From Akkermansiaceae bacterium UBA2381 (GTDB lineage: Bacteria; Verrucomicrobiota; Verrucomicrobiia; Verrucomicrobiales; DEV007): a DNA stretch of 64,000 bases. The notes below the pieces were generated by a model. It searched no databases and was not told the DNA's origin. It was given only the letters and a program-made list of their open reading frames with translations. Position numbers and translations under genes: made by a program. The stretch spans positions 124,001 to 188,000 of the forward strand of contig DDSV01000052.1 in NCBI GenBank assembly GCA_002344215.1, given 5' to 3'. Below, in pieces: positions 18,421 through 27,511 of the stretch. Every line of letters starts with the position of its first letter. The first letter of the stretch is position 1.

Positions 18421-18475
18421 GAAAGGTCGAACCTTACAGGACCGATCCGGCTTTGGCAGCCTACCGGTTTGCGGC

Positions 18476-19330
18476 TCAGTTTGGACGGGAGATCTCCTCC
18501 AACAACGGCCGCAGCTTCTCCGCATACACCGCATATCCCACCGGCGAGAGATGAACATTGTCGGGGGTGAAAAGGTCATTCTTCAAGCTGCCATCGGCAT
18601 TCGTGAAATTGGTCGTCAGATCGAGAACGCGGACCATCGGGTCGCTCTCGAGCTTGAGGAGATCGAGGGCGGTGTTGGTGAGCTTGATATCCTCGTAGAA
18701 GCGATTCCCGGGCGCGTGGGCGGGAAGGATCTTCGCGACGACAAGAGGCGCATCGGGAAACTTCTCGCGGAGGTTCTTCACGCACATTTCAATTCCCTTC
18801 GCCGCCGCCTCGATCCCGGTCTCGGGGGTGAAGAACATGTTGTTGTTCCCGATCATGAGCACGATGGCCTTCGGCTCGAGTCCTTCCACCCCGCCGTGGT
18901 CGAGACGCCAGAGCACGTTCTGAGTCTTGTCGCCGCCGATGCCGATGTTAACGGCCTTCCGATCCGGGAAGTGTTTCGCCCACGAATCACCCCACTGGAT
19001 CGTGATGCTGTCGCCGACGAGGAGCACGTCGACAGGCCCTGCGTCGGCCTGCACGGTCTTCACATGGGCCTCGTGCAGTTTCAGCCACGCGTCGCCCCCG
19101 AAATGACCGGCGGTCGGGACGACAGGCCAGAGTTGCGGGAGGTGTTTCCCGATCTCGCGACCAGGACGACGTTCGTGCTCGGGCTTGTCGACGACGTAGG
19201 CGCGCTCCTCCGCCGTGAGCGGCCAACCGGTCTTCTGCGGCTCATCGGTGACGTGCGGGTAGTCGAGGGCGCGGGCGGTGAAGACGGCCAATGTGAGCAA
19301 GGGGATGATGGGGAGAAGGCGTTTCATCAT
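18476..19330 (-). CDS. Secreted SGNH/GDSL esterase
   Basis: The protein has 284 aa; two adjacent ATGs (19330 and 19327) both precede a signal peptide ending near FTARA. SGNH blocks are seen in order: DVLLVGDSITIQWG (block I, Ser108), NIGIGGDKTQNVLWRL (block II), VLMIGNNNMF (block III) and DNVHLSPVGYAVYAEKL (block V with the catalytic Asp/His). It is most similar within the window to the second domain of the double-headed esterase (ADKTENVLWRL, EGYEAWAKAM), so the two probably share ancestry. The family includes acetylxylan and other carbohydrate O-acyl esterases. It lies 19 bp downstream of the anti-sigma gene and is likely part of that operon. Confidence 0.92.
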   Translation of the reverse strand: MMKRLLPIIPLLTLAVFTARALDYPHVTDEPQKTGWPLTAEERAYVVDKPEHERRPGREIGKHLPQLWPVVPTAGHFGGDAWLKLHEAHVKTVQADAGPVDVLLVGDSITIQWGDSWAKHFPDRKAVNIGIGGDKTQNVLWRLDHGGVEGLEPKAIVLMIGNNNMFFTPETGIEAAAKGIEMCVKNLREKFPDAPLVVAKILPAHAPGNRFYEDIKLTNTALDLLKLESDPMVRVLDLTTNFTNADGSLKNDLFTPDNVHLSPVGYAVYAEKLRPLLEEISRPN

Positions 19331-19349
19331 TTCGGATTTCGGATTCTCC

Positions 19350-20303
19350 CTACTCCACCACCTTCACCGGAAGATCGGGCCGGGTCGTCAGGGTGAGCTC
19401 GACTTCATCGGCGTAGAGTGACTCGAGCGCGGCGGGACGGAGGTTCGGACGCGCCCCGAGCTGGATCACAGCGAAATCGGCTCCGGCCGGGACGAGGCAT
19501 TTGGCGATGACACGATGCCACGCGGCACCCGCTCCGCCGTTGGTATGAACGAAGGCCGCGCCACTTGCGAGGGCTTCCCCAAGATTGTTCGGCCAGGACT
19601 CGTGCAGGGCCGAGGGATCGCCGGAAAACAAAAAGATCTGCCCCATGAAGGTGACCGAAGGCTGAGTCCCGGCCGCACGCCCATCAAGGAAGCGGACCGA
19701 CAATTCCAGAATCGCCTCGTCCTTTTTCCCCGAGGCGCCGCGCAGCGAACGGAGATCGACGAGTTGGAAGACATCACAGGAAATAGCGCGTCCTCCGGGG
19801 ACGGTCGCGTCGCCCCCGGGATTGAGAAATTGAAGCACTTTTCCCCCTCCGGCAGCAGCGGCACGTTCAACGATCGAGGCCTCGTCGCCAGCCCAGAGAC
19901 TGGTCGCGCGGGGAAAGCCTGCCACGATCGGACCCGGCGAACCTTCCTCAAAATCCGCGTCGCCGAGCCCCGCCACACGCGAGGCGGTCGCGACCCAGTC
20001 AGGCGTCGAGATCGCCCGGACAACCGAGGCACCGAAAAGCCCGATGACGAGTCCCGCCGCCGCCGCAAGGGCGGGGCGCGGTTTCCACGGCCGTTGGGTC
20101 GAGGCGGTGGCACGCTCCGGAGTGCGGTAGGCCTCCTGACGGAAATGATCGTGCAGCGCCATCGAGCGCAACTGCATCGCGGCGAATTGTTGGCGACGCA
20201 CGGGATCGTCATTGAGGGCTCGCTCCAGCGATTCGATTTCGGCGGAGGAAAGCGCTCCGTCTTCGTAGCGCACGAGGGTTTCGAGGAATTCGGGATCGGT
20301 CAT
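19350..20303 (-). CDS. Membrane anti-sigma / FecR-like protein
   Basis: The start is taken at the ATG at 20303, 11 bp after the sigma factor stop and preceded by an AGAGG-like site; an earlier start at 20339 would overlap the sigma gene. The 317-aa protein has a cytoplasmic N-terminus with LETLVRYEDGALSSAEIESLERAL, like anti-sigma domains of this group, a single TM segment (about residues 78-98) and a large periplasmic C-terminal domain without a recognised family, including a KVLQFLNPGGDATVP stretch. Gene order sigma then membrane protein is the standard sigma/anti-sigma arrangement. The periplasmic domain would be the sensor; its ligand is unknown. Confidence 0.75.
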   Translation of the reverse strand: MTDPEFLETLVRYEDGALSSAEIESLERALNDDPVRRQQFAAMQLRSMALHDHFRQEAYRTPERATASTQRPWKPRPALAAAAGLVIGLFGASVVRAISTPDWVATASRVAGLGDADFEEGSPGPIVAGFPRATSLWAGDEASIVERAAAAGGGKVLQFLNPGGDATVPGGRAISCDVFQLVDLRSLRGASGKKDEAILELSVRFLDGRAAGTQPSVTFMGQIFLFSGDPSALHESWPNNLGEALASGAAFVHTNGGAGAAWHRVIAKCLVPAGADFAVIQLGARPNLRPAALESLYADEVELTLTTRPDLPVKVVE

Positions 20304-20314
20304 GACGAGGCCTC

Positions 20315-20815
20315 TTAAGCCATCCGGTGTTTCACGCATTCGCCCAGAATCCGGTGAATCCGGGTGAGGGCCTGATAAACGGTTTCGATCTTTTTGCCCA
20401 TGATCTCCGCGACTTCGGGACAGGGACGGCGCTCGAAATAGCGGAGACGGAGGAGTTCACGATTGTTCGGCGTGATTTCAGTGAGGCAATGGCGGAGAGC
20501 CTCAAGCACGGGGCTGGCCTCGGCCTCGTCCGGCCACTCCGCCGCAAGGGTGGCGAGCATGGCTTCGCTCAGGCCGATGTAGCGCCCGTCGCGGGCGCGG
20601 AGCAGGTCGATGGAGCGGTTCCGACCCGCAACGCGGGCCCAGTGAATGATGTGTGCGGGTGACTCGAACTCCGGCGCGCGTCCTACCGCCTTCACCGAGA
20701 CTTCCTGAAAAACATCCTCGGCGAGATGGTAATCCCGCGTGACGCTGGCGAAGTAAGCCGTGAGCGGCAGTCGTTCGGCGAGCAGGGTGGCGGCGATGGA
20801 TTCGGGCGGGAGCAT
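20315..20815 (-). CDS. ECF-type sigma-70 family RNA polymerase sigma factor
   Basis: The start at 20815 gives 166 aa. Region 2 has DYHLAEDVFQEVSVKAV, followed by IHWARVAGRNRSIDLLRAR, typical of the promoter-melting helix. Region 4 has LTEITPNNRELLRLRYFE and a helix-turn-helix CPEVAEIMGKKIETVYQALTRI. The protein would direct RNA polymerase to a specific regulon. It is immediately followed by a membrane anti-sigma protein and an SGNH esterase, so control of this glycan region by an extracytoplasmic signal is a reasonable inference. ECF genes paired with FecR-like proteins inside carbohydrate loci are common in Planctomycetes and Verrucomicrobia. Confidence 0.92.
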   Translation of the reverse strand: MLPPESIAATLLAERLPLTAYFASVTRDYHLAEDVFQEVSVKAVGRAPEFESPAHIIHWARVAGRNRSIDLLRARDGRYIGLSEAMLATLAAEWPDEAEASPVLEALRHCLTEITPNNRELLRLRYFERRPCPEVAEIMGKKIETVYQALTRIHRILGECVKHRMA

Positions 20816-20979
20816 GGAGGTTCCGCAGAGAATACGGGAAAGAAGACGGAATCTCGACAAGGTGTTTTTGAGGCAGGAGGGTTTGATGAAAGACCCTGGA
20901 GGGTAAGATCCGGATGTGCTCTCTGTAATTTCACCTGCAGTTCACCCTGCGGTATCGGCATCATAACAATGCCGCACCG

Positions 20980-22341
20980 CTACCCCATTTCGTCTGCGGC
21001 TCGAAGACCGGAGAGGTAGGCACCGTGAGCGCTGGCGAAGAGCGTCTTTTCGGTGGCTTCGCCGGCGAAGAAAAGGCGTCCACCAAGCGGGGCGGCCAGC
21101 GCTGAACGCATGGCAGGGGTGGAGTTCACCGCATTGAAGGAGTATGAACCCCGGGCGAAAGGATCGGAGTTCCAGCGGGTGATCTGATACTCCACCGGGT
21201 CAGGAATGGCGTCGCCATAGATGGTCCTCAGGACGGCCATGGCCCCGGCAACGATCTCTCTATCGCTCAGAGTCTCCATCTTCTCGGCGACATCGGCAGC
21301 GAGTAAACCAAGGAGCACGGGTTTGCCGGTCGCCTTGGTAAAACTCACCCACTCGGTCCATTCACCATGGGTGGCAGGAATGTACTCGATCCAGTCCACG
21401 TCATCCGGCCAGAAGGCGGACGGGAAGCGAAGGTAACATTTGTTGAGCAGGCCCATGCCGAGATTGGCAATCGCCTTTCGCTTGGCCGCAGAGAGGGGCG
21501 GAGTAAAAACGGGCCCGCCGGTTTTCAAAACGCCCAGAGGCAGGGTGACAAGAACCCCTTCCGCCGTGTATTCGCCGGAGGCTGTCACGACGCGGACTTC
21601 GGGTTGGCTCCAATCGATTGCGGTGACGATTTTTCCGGTGAGGATGTTCAGTCCGGCACTGAGATGATCCACCAGAACGCGAAAACCATCGGCGAAGAGT
21701 TGATCGGGACCGGAGTACCCATCCGCATGGTCATACCAGTAGGTGGAGAGCTGGTCGGCACTGCCGGAATACTCGGTCTCCATTTCGCTGCTGAGGATAA
21801 AATCGACGAGCCGACGCGTTTCGGCAGGAGCGCCTGAACCGACAAGACTCTTGAGTGCCTGCCGCAAGGTCTGATCCGCCCCGGTATCCTGCTCCACTTC
21901 AAGGATTTCGTAGACCCGGTCCCGGAGTTCATCGAGGAGCCTCTCGTCAGCAGCGGTCCATTCGGATCCGTCCGTGTGGTAGCCAATGGAATCATCGTAG
22001 CGGGTCGTGAGAAGCTTCGCCCCGAGCTCCGCCGCCAGCGGGGTAAGAGGATTGCCCTTGGACTCATGAATCCAGGAAGCACCAAGATCGACGGGGAGGT
22101 CGCTCCATTGCAGGCTGGTGTGGGTGCGTCCGCCAATGCGGTCGCGCCCCTCCAACACCAGCACCTCGTGGCCCAGTGATTGGAGCCGTCGGGCGGCGGC
22201 GAGTCCGGAAAGTCCCGCTCCAATCACGATAAATCGCCGACGTTCTCCATTACCATCGGCGGCCCGTGCATCGGACGGCAGGGTCAGGGCCGATCCGCCG
22301 AGAACAGCTTTCAACAAAAGAGTGAATCTGCGACGGTTCAT
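20980..22341 (-). CDS. Secreted FAD-dependent amine oxidase (polyamine/monoamine oxidase family)
   Basis: The protein has 453 aa starting MNRRRFTLLLKAVLGG, a twin-arginine signal. It has the Rossmann FAD-binding GAGLSGLAAARRL (about residues 42-54), the ADP-ribose motif LVLEGRDRIGGRTHT, VDLGASWIH, GVLVTLPLGVLK, and the C-terminal FAD-binding LFFAGEATEKTLFASAHGAYLSG. This is the amine oxidase family, which oxidises polyamines or monoamines to aldehydes, ammonia and peroxide with FAD. The Tat signal means it folds with FAD before export. It is separated from the sigma gene by 164 bp with no clear gene, and is divergent from the lipoprotein gene. The substrate cannot be assigned. Confidence 0.93.
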   Translation of the reverse strand: MNRRRFTLLLKAVLGGSALTLPSDARAADGNGERRRFIVIGAGLSGLAAARRLQSLGHEVLVLEGRDRIGGRTHTSLQWSDLPVDLGASWIHESKGNPLTPLAAELGAKLLTTRYDDSIGYHTDGSEWTAADERLLDELRDRVYEILEVEQDTGADQTLRQALKSLVGSGAPAETRRLVDFILSSEMETEYSGSADQLSTYWYDHADGYSGPDQLFADGFRVLVDHLSAGLNILTGKIVTAIDWSQPEVRVVTASGEYTAEGVLVTLPLGVLKTGGPVFTPPLSAAKRKAIANLGMGLLNKCYLRFPSAFWPDDVDWIEYIPATHGEWTEWVSFTKATGKPVLLGLLAADVAEKMETLSDREIVAGAMAVLRTIYGDAIPDPVEYQITRWNSDPFARGSYSFNAVNSTPAMRSALAAPLGGRLFFAGEATEKTLFASAHGAYLSGLRAADEMG

Positions 22342-22431
22342 TTATTGGAAGGTGACAAAAATATCCCGAGCGAGCCACCTCTGTCCAGCATCACCTGCTG
22401 CTGAATCAACGGATCGGGCTAAACTGACTGT

Positions 22432-22797
22432 ATGAAACCGAACCTTCAATCACCGCCCCTCCTTTCTTTCTTCCTTATTGCCATGGTGATGCTGTCCACT
22501 GTTTCTTGCTCACGGCATCCGCGGGTCACCGTCACTAACGAGGCGGCTGATCCGCTCGACAATCTCATCGTCTCCGGACGCGGCTTTTCCGAATCGCTCG
22601 GCACGCTCGCACCGGGAGAGCAAAAGTCGGTCGAGGTGAGGCCCTCCGACGACACGGGACTGACCCTGACTTTCGAAGTAAAAGGCACGACCCATTCACC
22701 GCCCGTGGACGGGTACTTCGAGGCCTCGGGATTTTACCGGATCCCGGCAACAGTGCGGCCGGATTTCAGCGTGAAGGTGGAGAGTGGAATCCGGTGA
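22432..22797 (+). CDS. Small lipoprotein
   Basis: The protein has 121 aa with a lipoprotein signal: hydrophobic LLSFFLIAMVMLSTVSC, where LSTVSC is a good lipobox and Cys26 would be lipidated. The mature part of about 95 aa (VTVTNEAADPLDNLIVSGRG..., ...FSVKVESGIR) is rich in beta-strand-forming residues and has no family I recognise. It is the only plus-strand gene in the first 33 kb and ends 10 bp from the 3' end of the convergent DUF1592 gene, leaving no room for separate terminators. The 90-bp gap upstream is shared with the divergent amine oxidase and should hold both promoters. Confidence 0.8.
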   Translation: MKPNLQSPPLLSFFLIAMVMLSTVSCSRHPRVTVTNEAADPLDNLIVSGRGFSESLGTLAPGEQKSVEVRPSDDTGLTLTFEVKGTTHSPPVDGYFEASGFYRIPATVRPDFSVKVESGIR

Positions 22798-22807
22798 GAA
22801 CGGGTCC

Positions 22808-25800
22808 TCACTTTCGCCCAAAGACCTCGCTTGCGACGAGCGCCATGACGAACTCACGGATCGCGTAGTCCCTCGACTTCGCCCGCGCAACAATGCCCCC
22901 GGCGAGTGCTTCGTCGGTAAAGCCATAGGGCCGGCCGAGGGCATACTCGATGAGCGCCTCGGTGAAACCCCGCGCAAAGTCTTCCTCGCGGGCAGCAACG
23001 AGATCGCGGAGCTCGAAGTAGTCTTTGAAGGACAGACCATTGTGAATCGCTCCCGCCGGATCGATGGGCCATTCCTTCTTCGTCTTCGGATCGTAATCGA
23101 CCTCGCGCCACTTGCCGGCGGCGTTGAAATTTTCCAGACCGAAGCCGATGGGATCGATCTTGCGATGGCACTGGAGGCACTGAGGCTCCTCCTGGTGGGC
23201 AGCGAGGCGCTCGCGCGGGCTGATCGGCTTGCCGTTGAGGCGGTCGAGCTGGGGCACGTTCGGCGGCGCGGGCGGCGGCGGATTGTGGAGAAGATAACGC
23301 AGCACCCAGGCGCCGCGCTCGACGGGACTGGTGCGCTCGCCGTTGCTGCCCATCGCGAGGACCGCGGCCATGCCTAACAAACCACCACGAGGCGAACCCG
23401 CCGGCACCTTCACGGGACGGAAGCCGTCGCCGCTGACGCCCTCGATCCCGTAGTAGGTGGCGAGCAGACCGTTGACGTGGACTTCATCGCTCTTGAGGAG
23501 CCGGGAAAGACTCCCGCCGTTCCGGAGGAGGTGAGCGAAGGTCTCGTAGACCTCGCGGCGCGCCGCGGCCTTGGTGCTCTCGTCGAAGTCGCGGAACTGC
23601 TTCGTGTCGAACTGGAAGAAGTCGAGCCGGTCGAGGTGGAGCCACTGGTGGACGAACCCGCTTACGAACTCATCAGCTTTCGGGCTCGAGAGCATGCGGT
23701 CAACCTCGCGGGACAGGATGTCCGGATCGGTGAGGTCGGCGGCGAGGAGAGGTGCGTCCGGCGGGGCGCTCCAGAGGAAGTAGGAGAGGCGGGAGGAAAG
23801 CTCCGCTTTCGACAAGGAGAATGCGAGAGGGGGAGAGGGGGAGATGTTCTCCTTCTCTGATTGGCTTTTGGTCTGGTTCACTCCAATCTCCTGAATGTAG
23901 AGAAAGCCCGGCGACGCGAGGATCGCACTGAGCGGTTCGCGGATGGCGAGGTCGAACGAATCGCCGGCGGCGATGCGGGCGTCATGGAGAGCGGTCAACT
24001 TGTCGAGGTAGGCCGCGGAGGGCGTTTTGCCGCGAAAGGCGCGGGCCGCGAATCGTTCGAGCACGGCGCGGGGATCCGCCTCGCCACTGGACAGCACCGG
24101 GGGAATGCGGGTCCGAACGTCGGCGCCTTCGAGCGGCCCCTCCCACTCGACCCAGTCGATCCACAGAGCGGACGGCGGGCCGACTTTCGTTTCCTTGCGG
24201 GCGACGGTATAGAGTTCGTGATCGAGTTTCACGTCGCGCTTCTCGCGCAGGACAAAAGTGCGAGGACCGTCGGCAGAGATGCTCACAGGCAACTCGATGA
24301 TCTGCGGTGCCCCGGTCGTGCCGCCGATCTGGAAGGTCTGCATCAGGGTGAAGTCATCCGGGCCACCCTGACGGCTGCCCAGCTCGACAAAATGCCGGTC
24401 CTTGGGCGTACCCTGCACCGCACCGATGCGGAAGCGCAGCACATACTCGCCCGACTCTGCCTCTTCGACCTCGTGTTTCGTCTTGAGCCAGCCCGAGGGC
24501 TGGTCGGGCGGCAGAGTGATGAGTTCCTCGGTGTGGACGTTGTAGATCGTGAGGTAGGCGCCCGTTTTCGTGAGCGGATCGTTGAGGTAACGCTCGAAGC
24601 TCGGACCGTTTTCCTCGAAGGCGCGGACGCGGAACTTCGCCTCCTGCTCATCGGCGATGCCCTTCTGCGGCTGCCTGGTCTCGAGGAACTTCTTCGCCTC
24701 CTCGTGGCCACCTTTGAAGTAGCCGTTGTAGGTGCCGCCGACCATCGCGTTGGCATGTAACTCGACCTCGCGCCGTTGCTTGATCGATTTCACAGGCGGC
24801 TTCGCCTCCCCCGCCCTTTCCACCTCGATCCAATCGATCCACAAGGCGAGCTCGGGACCAACGCCGTTTCGCTGCCTCGCTTCGGCAAAGAGGTGGCTCG
24901 CTCCGGCATCCGATTCGTGGGAACCGCGCTCGCGGAACATGAAGAGACGGTTTTTGGAATCGGTGAGCCTCAACGGGATCTCGAGGAGCTGGGGTTGCGT
25001 TGCCGTGCCCGTGATCTCATGGGTGCTGCTGACGGTGCATACTCCGCTGGGGTCCTGCGGACCAAACTCCACGAAGCGGCGTTCGCGAGGAATGCCATCC
25101 ATCACCGCGACGCGCACGCGGATGACGTATTCGCCCGGTGGCCAGTCACCAGGCACCTGGAAAAGTTGCCGCGAGTTCACGTAGGCATCATCTATGGTGA
25201 GGAAGCTGCCTGTCCTGGTCAGAGGATGCTCAACATACGCGCGGTGATGCGGCACGAAGTGTTCCCAATCACGACGTCCCATCTGCTCGGCATGAATTTC
25301 ATCCGTGAAACCAAATGCGGTGGGCGAAGGTGAGCCTTTGATCCTGCGCCATTGACTATGGAGGTGTTTCGGATCGTCCTTTTTCCCGGAGCGAATCTGT
25401 TGGGCCAGCAGGGCGTTCTCTGGAGTGGCCGCCGCCGCTTCCACCGCCGCCGTCCATTTGAGGTAACGCTCCCGGGCATCGGTGCGTTCCTGCAGCCCTT
25501 TGACAATCCGCTGGTTGGTTCCCTCGGTTTCGATACGGACCTTCAGCGGCTTCGCCGGCGGGGCCTCGACATAGCGGGCAAAGTGTTCGTCGAGCGCCTG
25601 ACCTCCAAGCGCGAGGTACTGCTCGAATTGATCGCTCGACATGAAGAGCGACGAGCCAACGGTGTCGAAGGTGCCCGCGCCTCCATCGGCGGGCAACTCC
25701 CTGGCATTGATATCGACGCCGAGGAGGTCCCGGATCGTGTTTTGGTATTCGCGCCGGTTGAGACGCCGCATCGCGATCTCTCCGCCCGAGTCGCCGAGTT

Positions 25801-26122
25801 GATCGCGCGCCGCCACGAGCATGCGGGAGAGGTCGTCGAGAAATTCAGTCTTGGAACCGGCGGGTGGTTGGGGTTCATCCTCGGGCGGCATCTCGCCGGA
25901 ATTGATCGAGTTCAGCACCTTCTGCCAAAGGTCAGCCCGCTCCACGGTATCCACGGTAAAGGCGATGTCATCGAGCCGCACTTTTCCCTTCTGCTTCGCG
26001 GCGTTGTGGCACGAGAGGCAGTTGTCTTTGAAAAAGGCGCGATGCCTGGCATCAAGCACGGCCTGGGGTGGCTCGGCGGCATGGGCAGCGGAAAGAAGAA
26101 GGAATGGGAGTAAGCGTCTCAC
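22808..26122 (-). CDS. PSCyt1/DUF1587/DUF1592/DUF1588/DUF1585 cytochrome c protein with duplicated module
   Basis: I use the GTG at 26122, which gives a signal peptide (RRLLPFLLLSAAHAAEPP) and 1104 aa; another GTG at 26194 is less likely. In order: heme c site CLSCH at residues 35-39, EMPPEDEPQPP, DUF1587 (RRLNRREYQNTIRDLLGVD, about 118-136), two copies of a beta-rich module (about 287-435 and 508-661, both with the PLTxTGxxLTI start and ALWIDWxE end), then DUF1595, DUF1592 (SRLSYFLWSAPPD), DUF1588 with second heme-like site CLQCHRKIDPIGFGLENF, and DUF1585. It has two CxxCH sites and is exported, so it is probably an extracytoplasmic c-type cytochrome. Its partner DUF1552 gene lies just upstream (gap 105 bp). 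Confidence 0.93.
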   Translation of the reverse strand: MRRLLPFLLLSAAHAAEPPQAVLDARHRAFFKDNCLSCHNAAKQKGKVRLDDIAFTVDTVERADLWQKVLNSINSGEMPPEDEPQPPAGSKTEFLDDLSRMLVAARDQLGDSGGEIAMRRLNRREYQNTIRDLLGVDINARELPADGGAGTFDTVGSSLFMSSDQFEQYLALGGQALDEHFARYVEAPPAKPLKVRIETEGTNQRIVKGLQERTDARERYLKWTAAVEAAAATPENALLAQQIRSGKKDDPKHLHSQWRRIKGSPSPTAFGFTDEIHAEQMGRRDWEHFVPHHRAYVEHPLTRTGSFLTIDDAYVNSRQLFQVPGDWPPGEYVIRVRVAVMDGIPRERRFVEFGPQDPSGVCTVSSTHEITGTATQPQLLEIPLRLTDSKNRLFMFRERGSHESDAGASHLFAEARQRNGVGPELALWIDWIEVERAGEAKPPVKSIKQRREVELHANAMVGGTYNGYFKGGHEEAKKFLETRQPQKGIADEQEAKFRVRAFEENGPSFERYLNDPLTKTGAYLTIYNVHTEELITLPPDQPSGWLKTKHEVEEAESGEYVLRFRIGAVQGTPKDRHFVELGSRQGGPDDFTLMQTFQIGGTTGAPQIIELPVSISADGPRTFVLREKRDVKLDHELYTVARKETKVGPPSALWIDWVEWEGPLEGADVRTRIPPVLSSGEADPRAVLERFAARAFRGKTPSAAYLDKLTALHDARIAAGDSFDLAIREPLSAILASPGFLYIQEIGVNQTKSQSEKENISPSPPLAFSLSKAELSSRLSYFLWSAPPDAPLLAADLTDPDILSREVDRMLSSPKADEFVSGFVHQWLHLDRLDFFQFDTKQFRDFDESTKAAARREVYETFAHLLRNGGSLSRLLKSDEVHVNGLLATYYGIEGVSGDGFRPVKVPAGSPRGGLLGMAAVLAMGSNGERTSPVERGAWVLRYLLHNPPPPAPPNVPQLDRLNGKPISPRERLAAHQEEPQCLQCHRKIDPIGFGLENFNAAGKWREVDYDPKTKKEWPIDPAGAIHNGLSFKDYFELRDLVAAREEDFARGFTEALIEYALGRPYGFTDEALAGGIVARAKSRDYAIREFVMALVASEVFGRK

Positions 26123-26227
26123 TGGGATGATAGATAATCTAGCCACAGAGGCACCGGGAAGACAGATTGCGGGGGTCCGTTTTATCCTCTGCACGCCCTT
26201 TCTCTCTTTGTTTCACATCAGATGCGT

Positions 26228-27511
26228 TCAGGCCTGCAACTCCTTCACCACGCCAGTACTATCGCCATGGCGTTCGACTTGTTTCGGATCGAGACCGAGG
26301 CCGTGGAGCATCGTCAGCCAGACGTTACAGAGCGGTGTATCCTTTGGCAGGACGAGGTGGTGCCCGAGCTTAAGTTTGGCCGCGCCACCGGTGAGCAGTG
26401 TGGGGCAGTTGTCGAGGTAGTGGATCGTGCGGATGTTACTGCCGTAGGCGAGGGCGATATGATCGAACAAGGTGGTGCCATCGGCTTCCCTGGCAGCTTT
26501 GAGTTTATCGATCAAACCGGCGAGCAACTCGCTCTGTATGGCATCACGTTTCTGCGAGGCGGCCATGCGGTCGCCGGGGCTGTAGTGGCTCATGTCGTGC
26601 GGGGCGACTTTGGTGCCGAGGCTCTGGAGCAAGGTGCCGACGGGCTGGCGGTAGGTGAGGACGCGGGTGCTGTCGGTCTGAAGAGCGGCGACGATGAGGT
26701 CATACATCACCTGGATCTCCTCCCTGCCCGCCAGGCCGGGATCGGGCTCGGGGATCGGCGGCTTGCCCTTCGGCACGTTCAGCCATTGCTCATCTTTGCC
26801 GAGGCGGGTCTCGATGTCGCGAATGCTCTGGAAGTATTCGTCGAGCTTGTCAGTGTCAGTCTTCGTAAGGCCGTTCTGGACGCGTTTGGCATCCTCCAAC
26901 ACGGCATCGAGCACGCTGCGTTTTTGGGCAAGCATGGCCTGACGTTCCTCCAGCGACGTGGTTTCATTCGAGAAAAGGCGATGAAAGGCCGCGACCGGGT
27001 TTTCCAGTCCAGCCATCGGTTTTCCACGCATGTCCCATGCCATCGACAATCCGGGGCCGTGGCCGGAGTTTTGCACATCCGGTGTGTTGAGCTGGATGGA
27101 AGTATACCGAGTGTCTCTGCCGAAATGAGCCGCAGCGACCTGATCCGCACTGATGCTGTTCGCGAAGCTCTGGCCGGGCTGGGAATAGCGGTTCGCCCCG
27201 GTGAGCCAGAAGGTGCTGCCCCAGTGTGCCTCGTTGGCAAATTTGTTTGAGCAACCCTGCACCACCGTGATGTCCTTCTGGTGCCGGGCGAGCGGAGCGA
27301 GCCCCTCGGGCAGGTTCCAGGTCGCGCCGGTTTGTTTCACATCGGGGAACCAGGTCTCATTCGTGACGCCCCACCCGAAGCCAAGAAAGACAAGCCGCTT
27401 TGGCGGAGTGACGACTCCAGCCTGGGAGAAGCGGCGGAAGCCAATGGACTCGAGTGCCGGCAGAGCGATGAGTGTGCCGGTGCTGCGGAGGAAATGGCGG
27501 CGGGTTTTCAT
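26228..27511 (-). CDS. DUF1552-family secreted protein paired with DUF1592 gene
   Basis: The protein has 427 aa starting MKTRRHFLRSTGTLIALPAL, a twin-arginine signal. DUF1552 features: PKRLVFLGFGWGV, ITVVQGCSNKFANEAHWGS, SADQVAAAHFG, QNSGHGPGLSMAW, AFHRLFSNET, EYFQSIRDIETRL, LQTDSTRVLTYRQP, and IALAYGSNIRTIHYLDNCPTLLTGG. It is followed by the DUF1592 cytochrome gene on the same strand, the arrangement seen over and over in Planctomycetes. Function unknown; the constant pairing suggests the DUF1552 protein and the cytochrome act on the same substrate or form an electron-transfer pair, which is inference. Confidence 0.92.
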   Translation of the reverse strand: MKTRRHFLRSTGTLIALPALESIGFRRFSQAGVVTPPKRLVFLGFGWGVTNETWFPDVKQTGATWNLPEGLAPLARHQKDITVVQGCSNKFANEAHWGSTFWLTGANRYSQPGQSFANSISADQVAAAHFGRDTRYTSIQLNTPDVQNSGHGPGLSMAWDMRGKPMAGLENPVAAFHRLFSNETTSLEERQAMLAQKRSVLDAVLEDAKRVQNGLTKTDTDKLDEYFQSIRDIETRLGKDEQWLNVPKGKPPIPEPDPGLAGREEIQVMYDLIVAALQTDSTRVLTYRQPVGTLLQSLGTKVAPHDMSHYSPGDRMAASQKRDAIQSELLAGLIDKLKAAREADGTTLFDHIALAYGSNIRTIHYLDNCPTLLTGGAAKLKLGHHLVLPKDTPLCNVWLTMLHGLGLDPKQVERHGDSTGVVKELQA

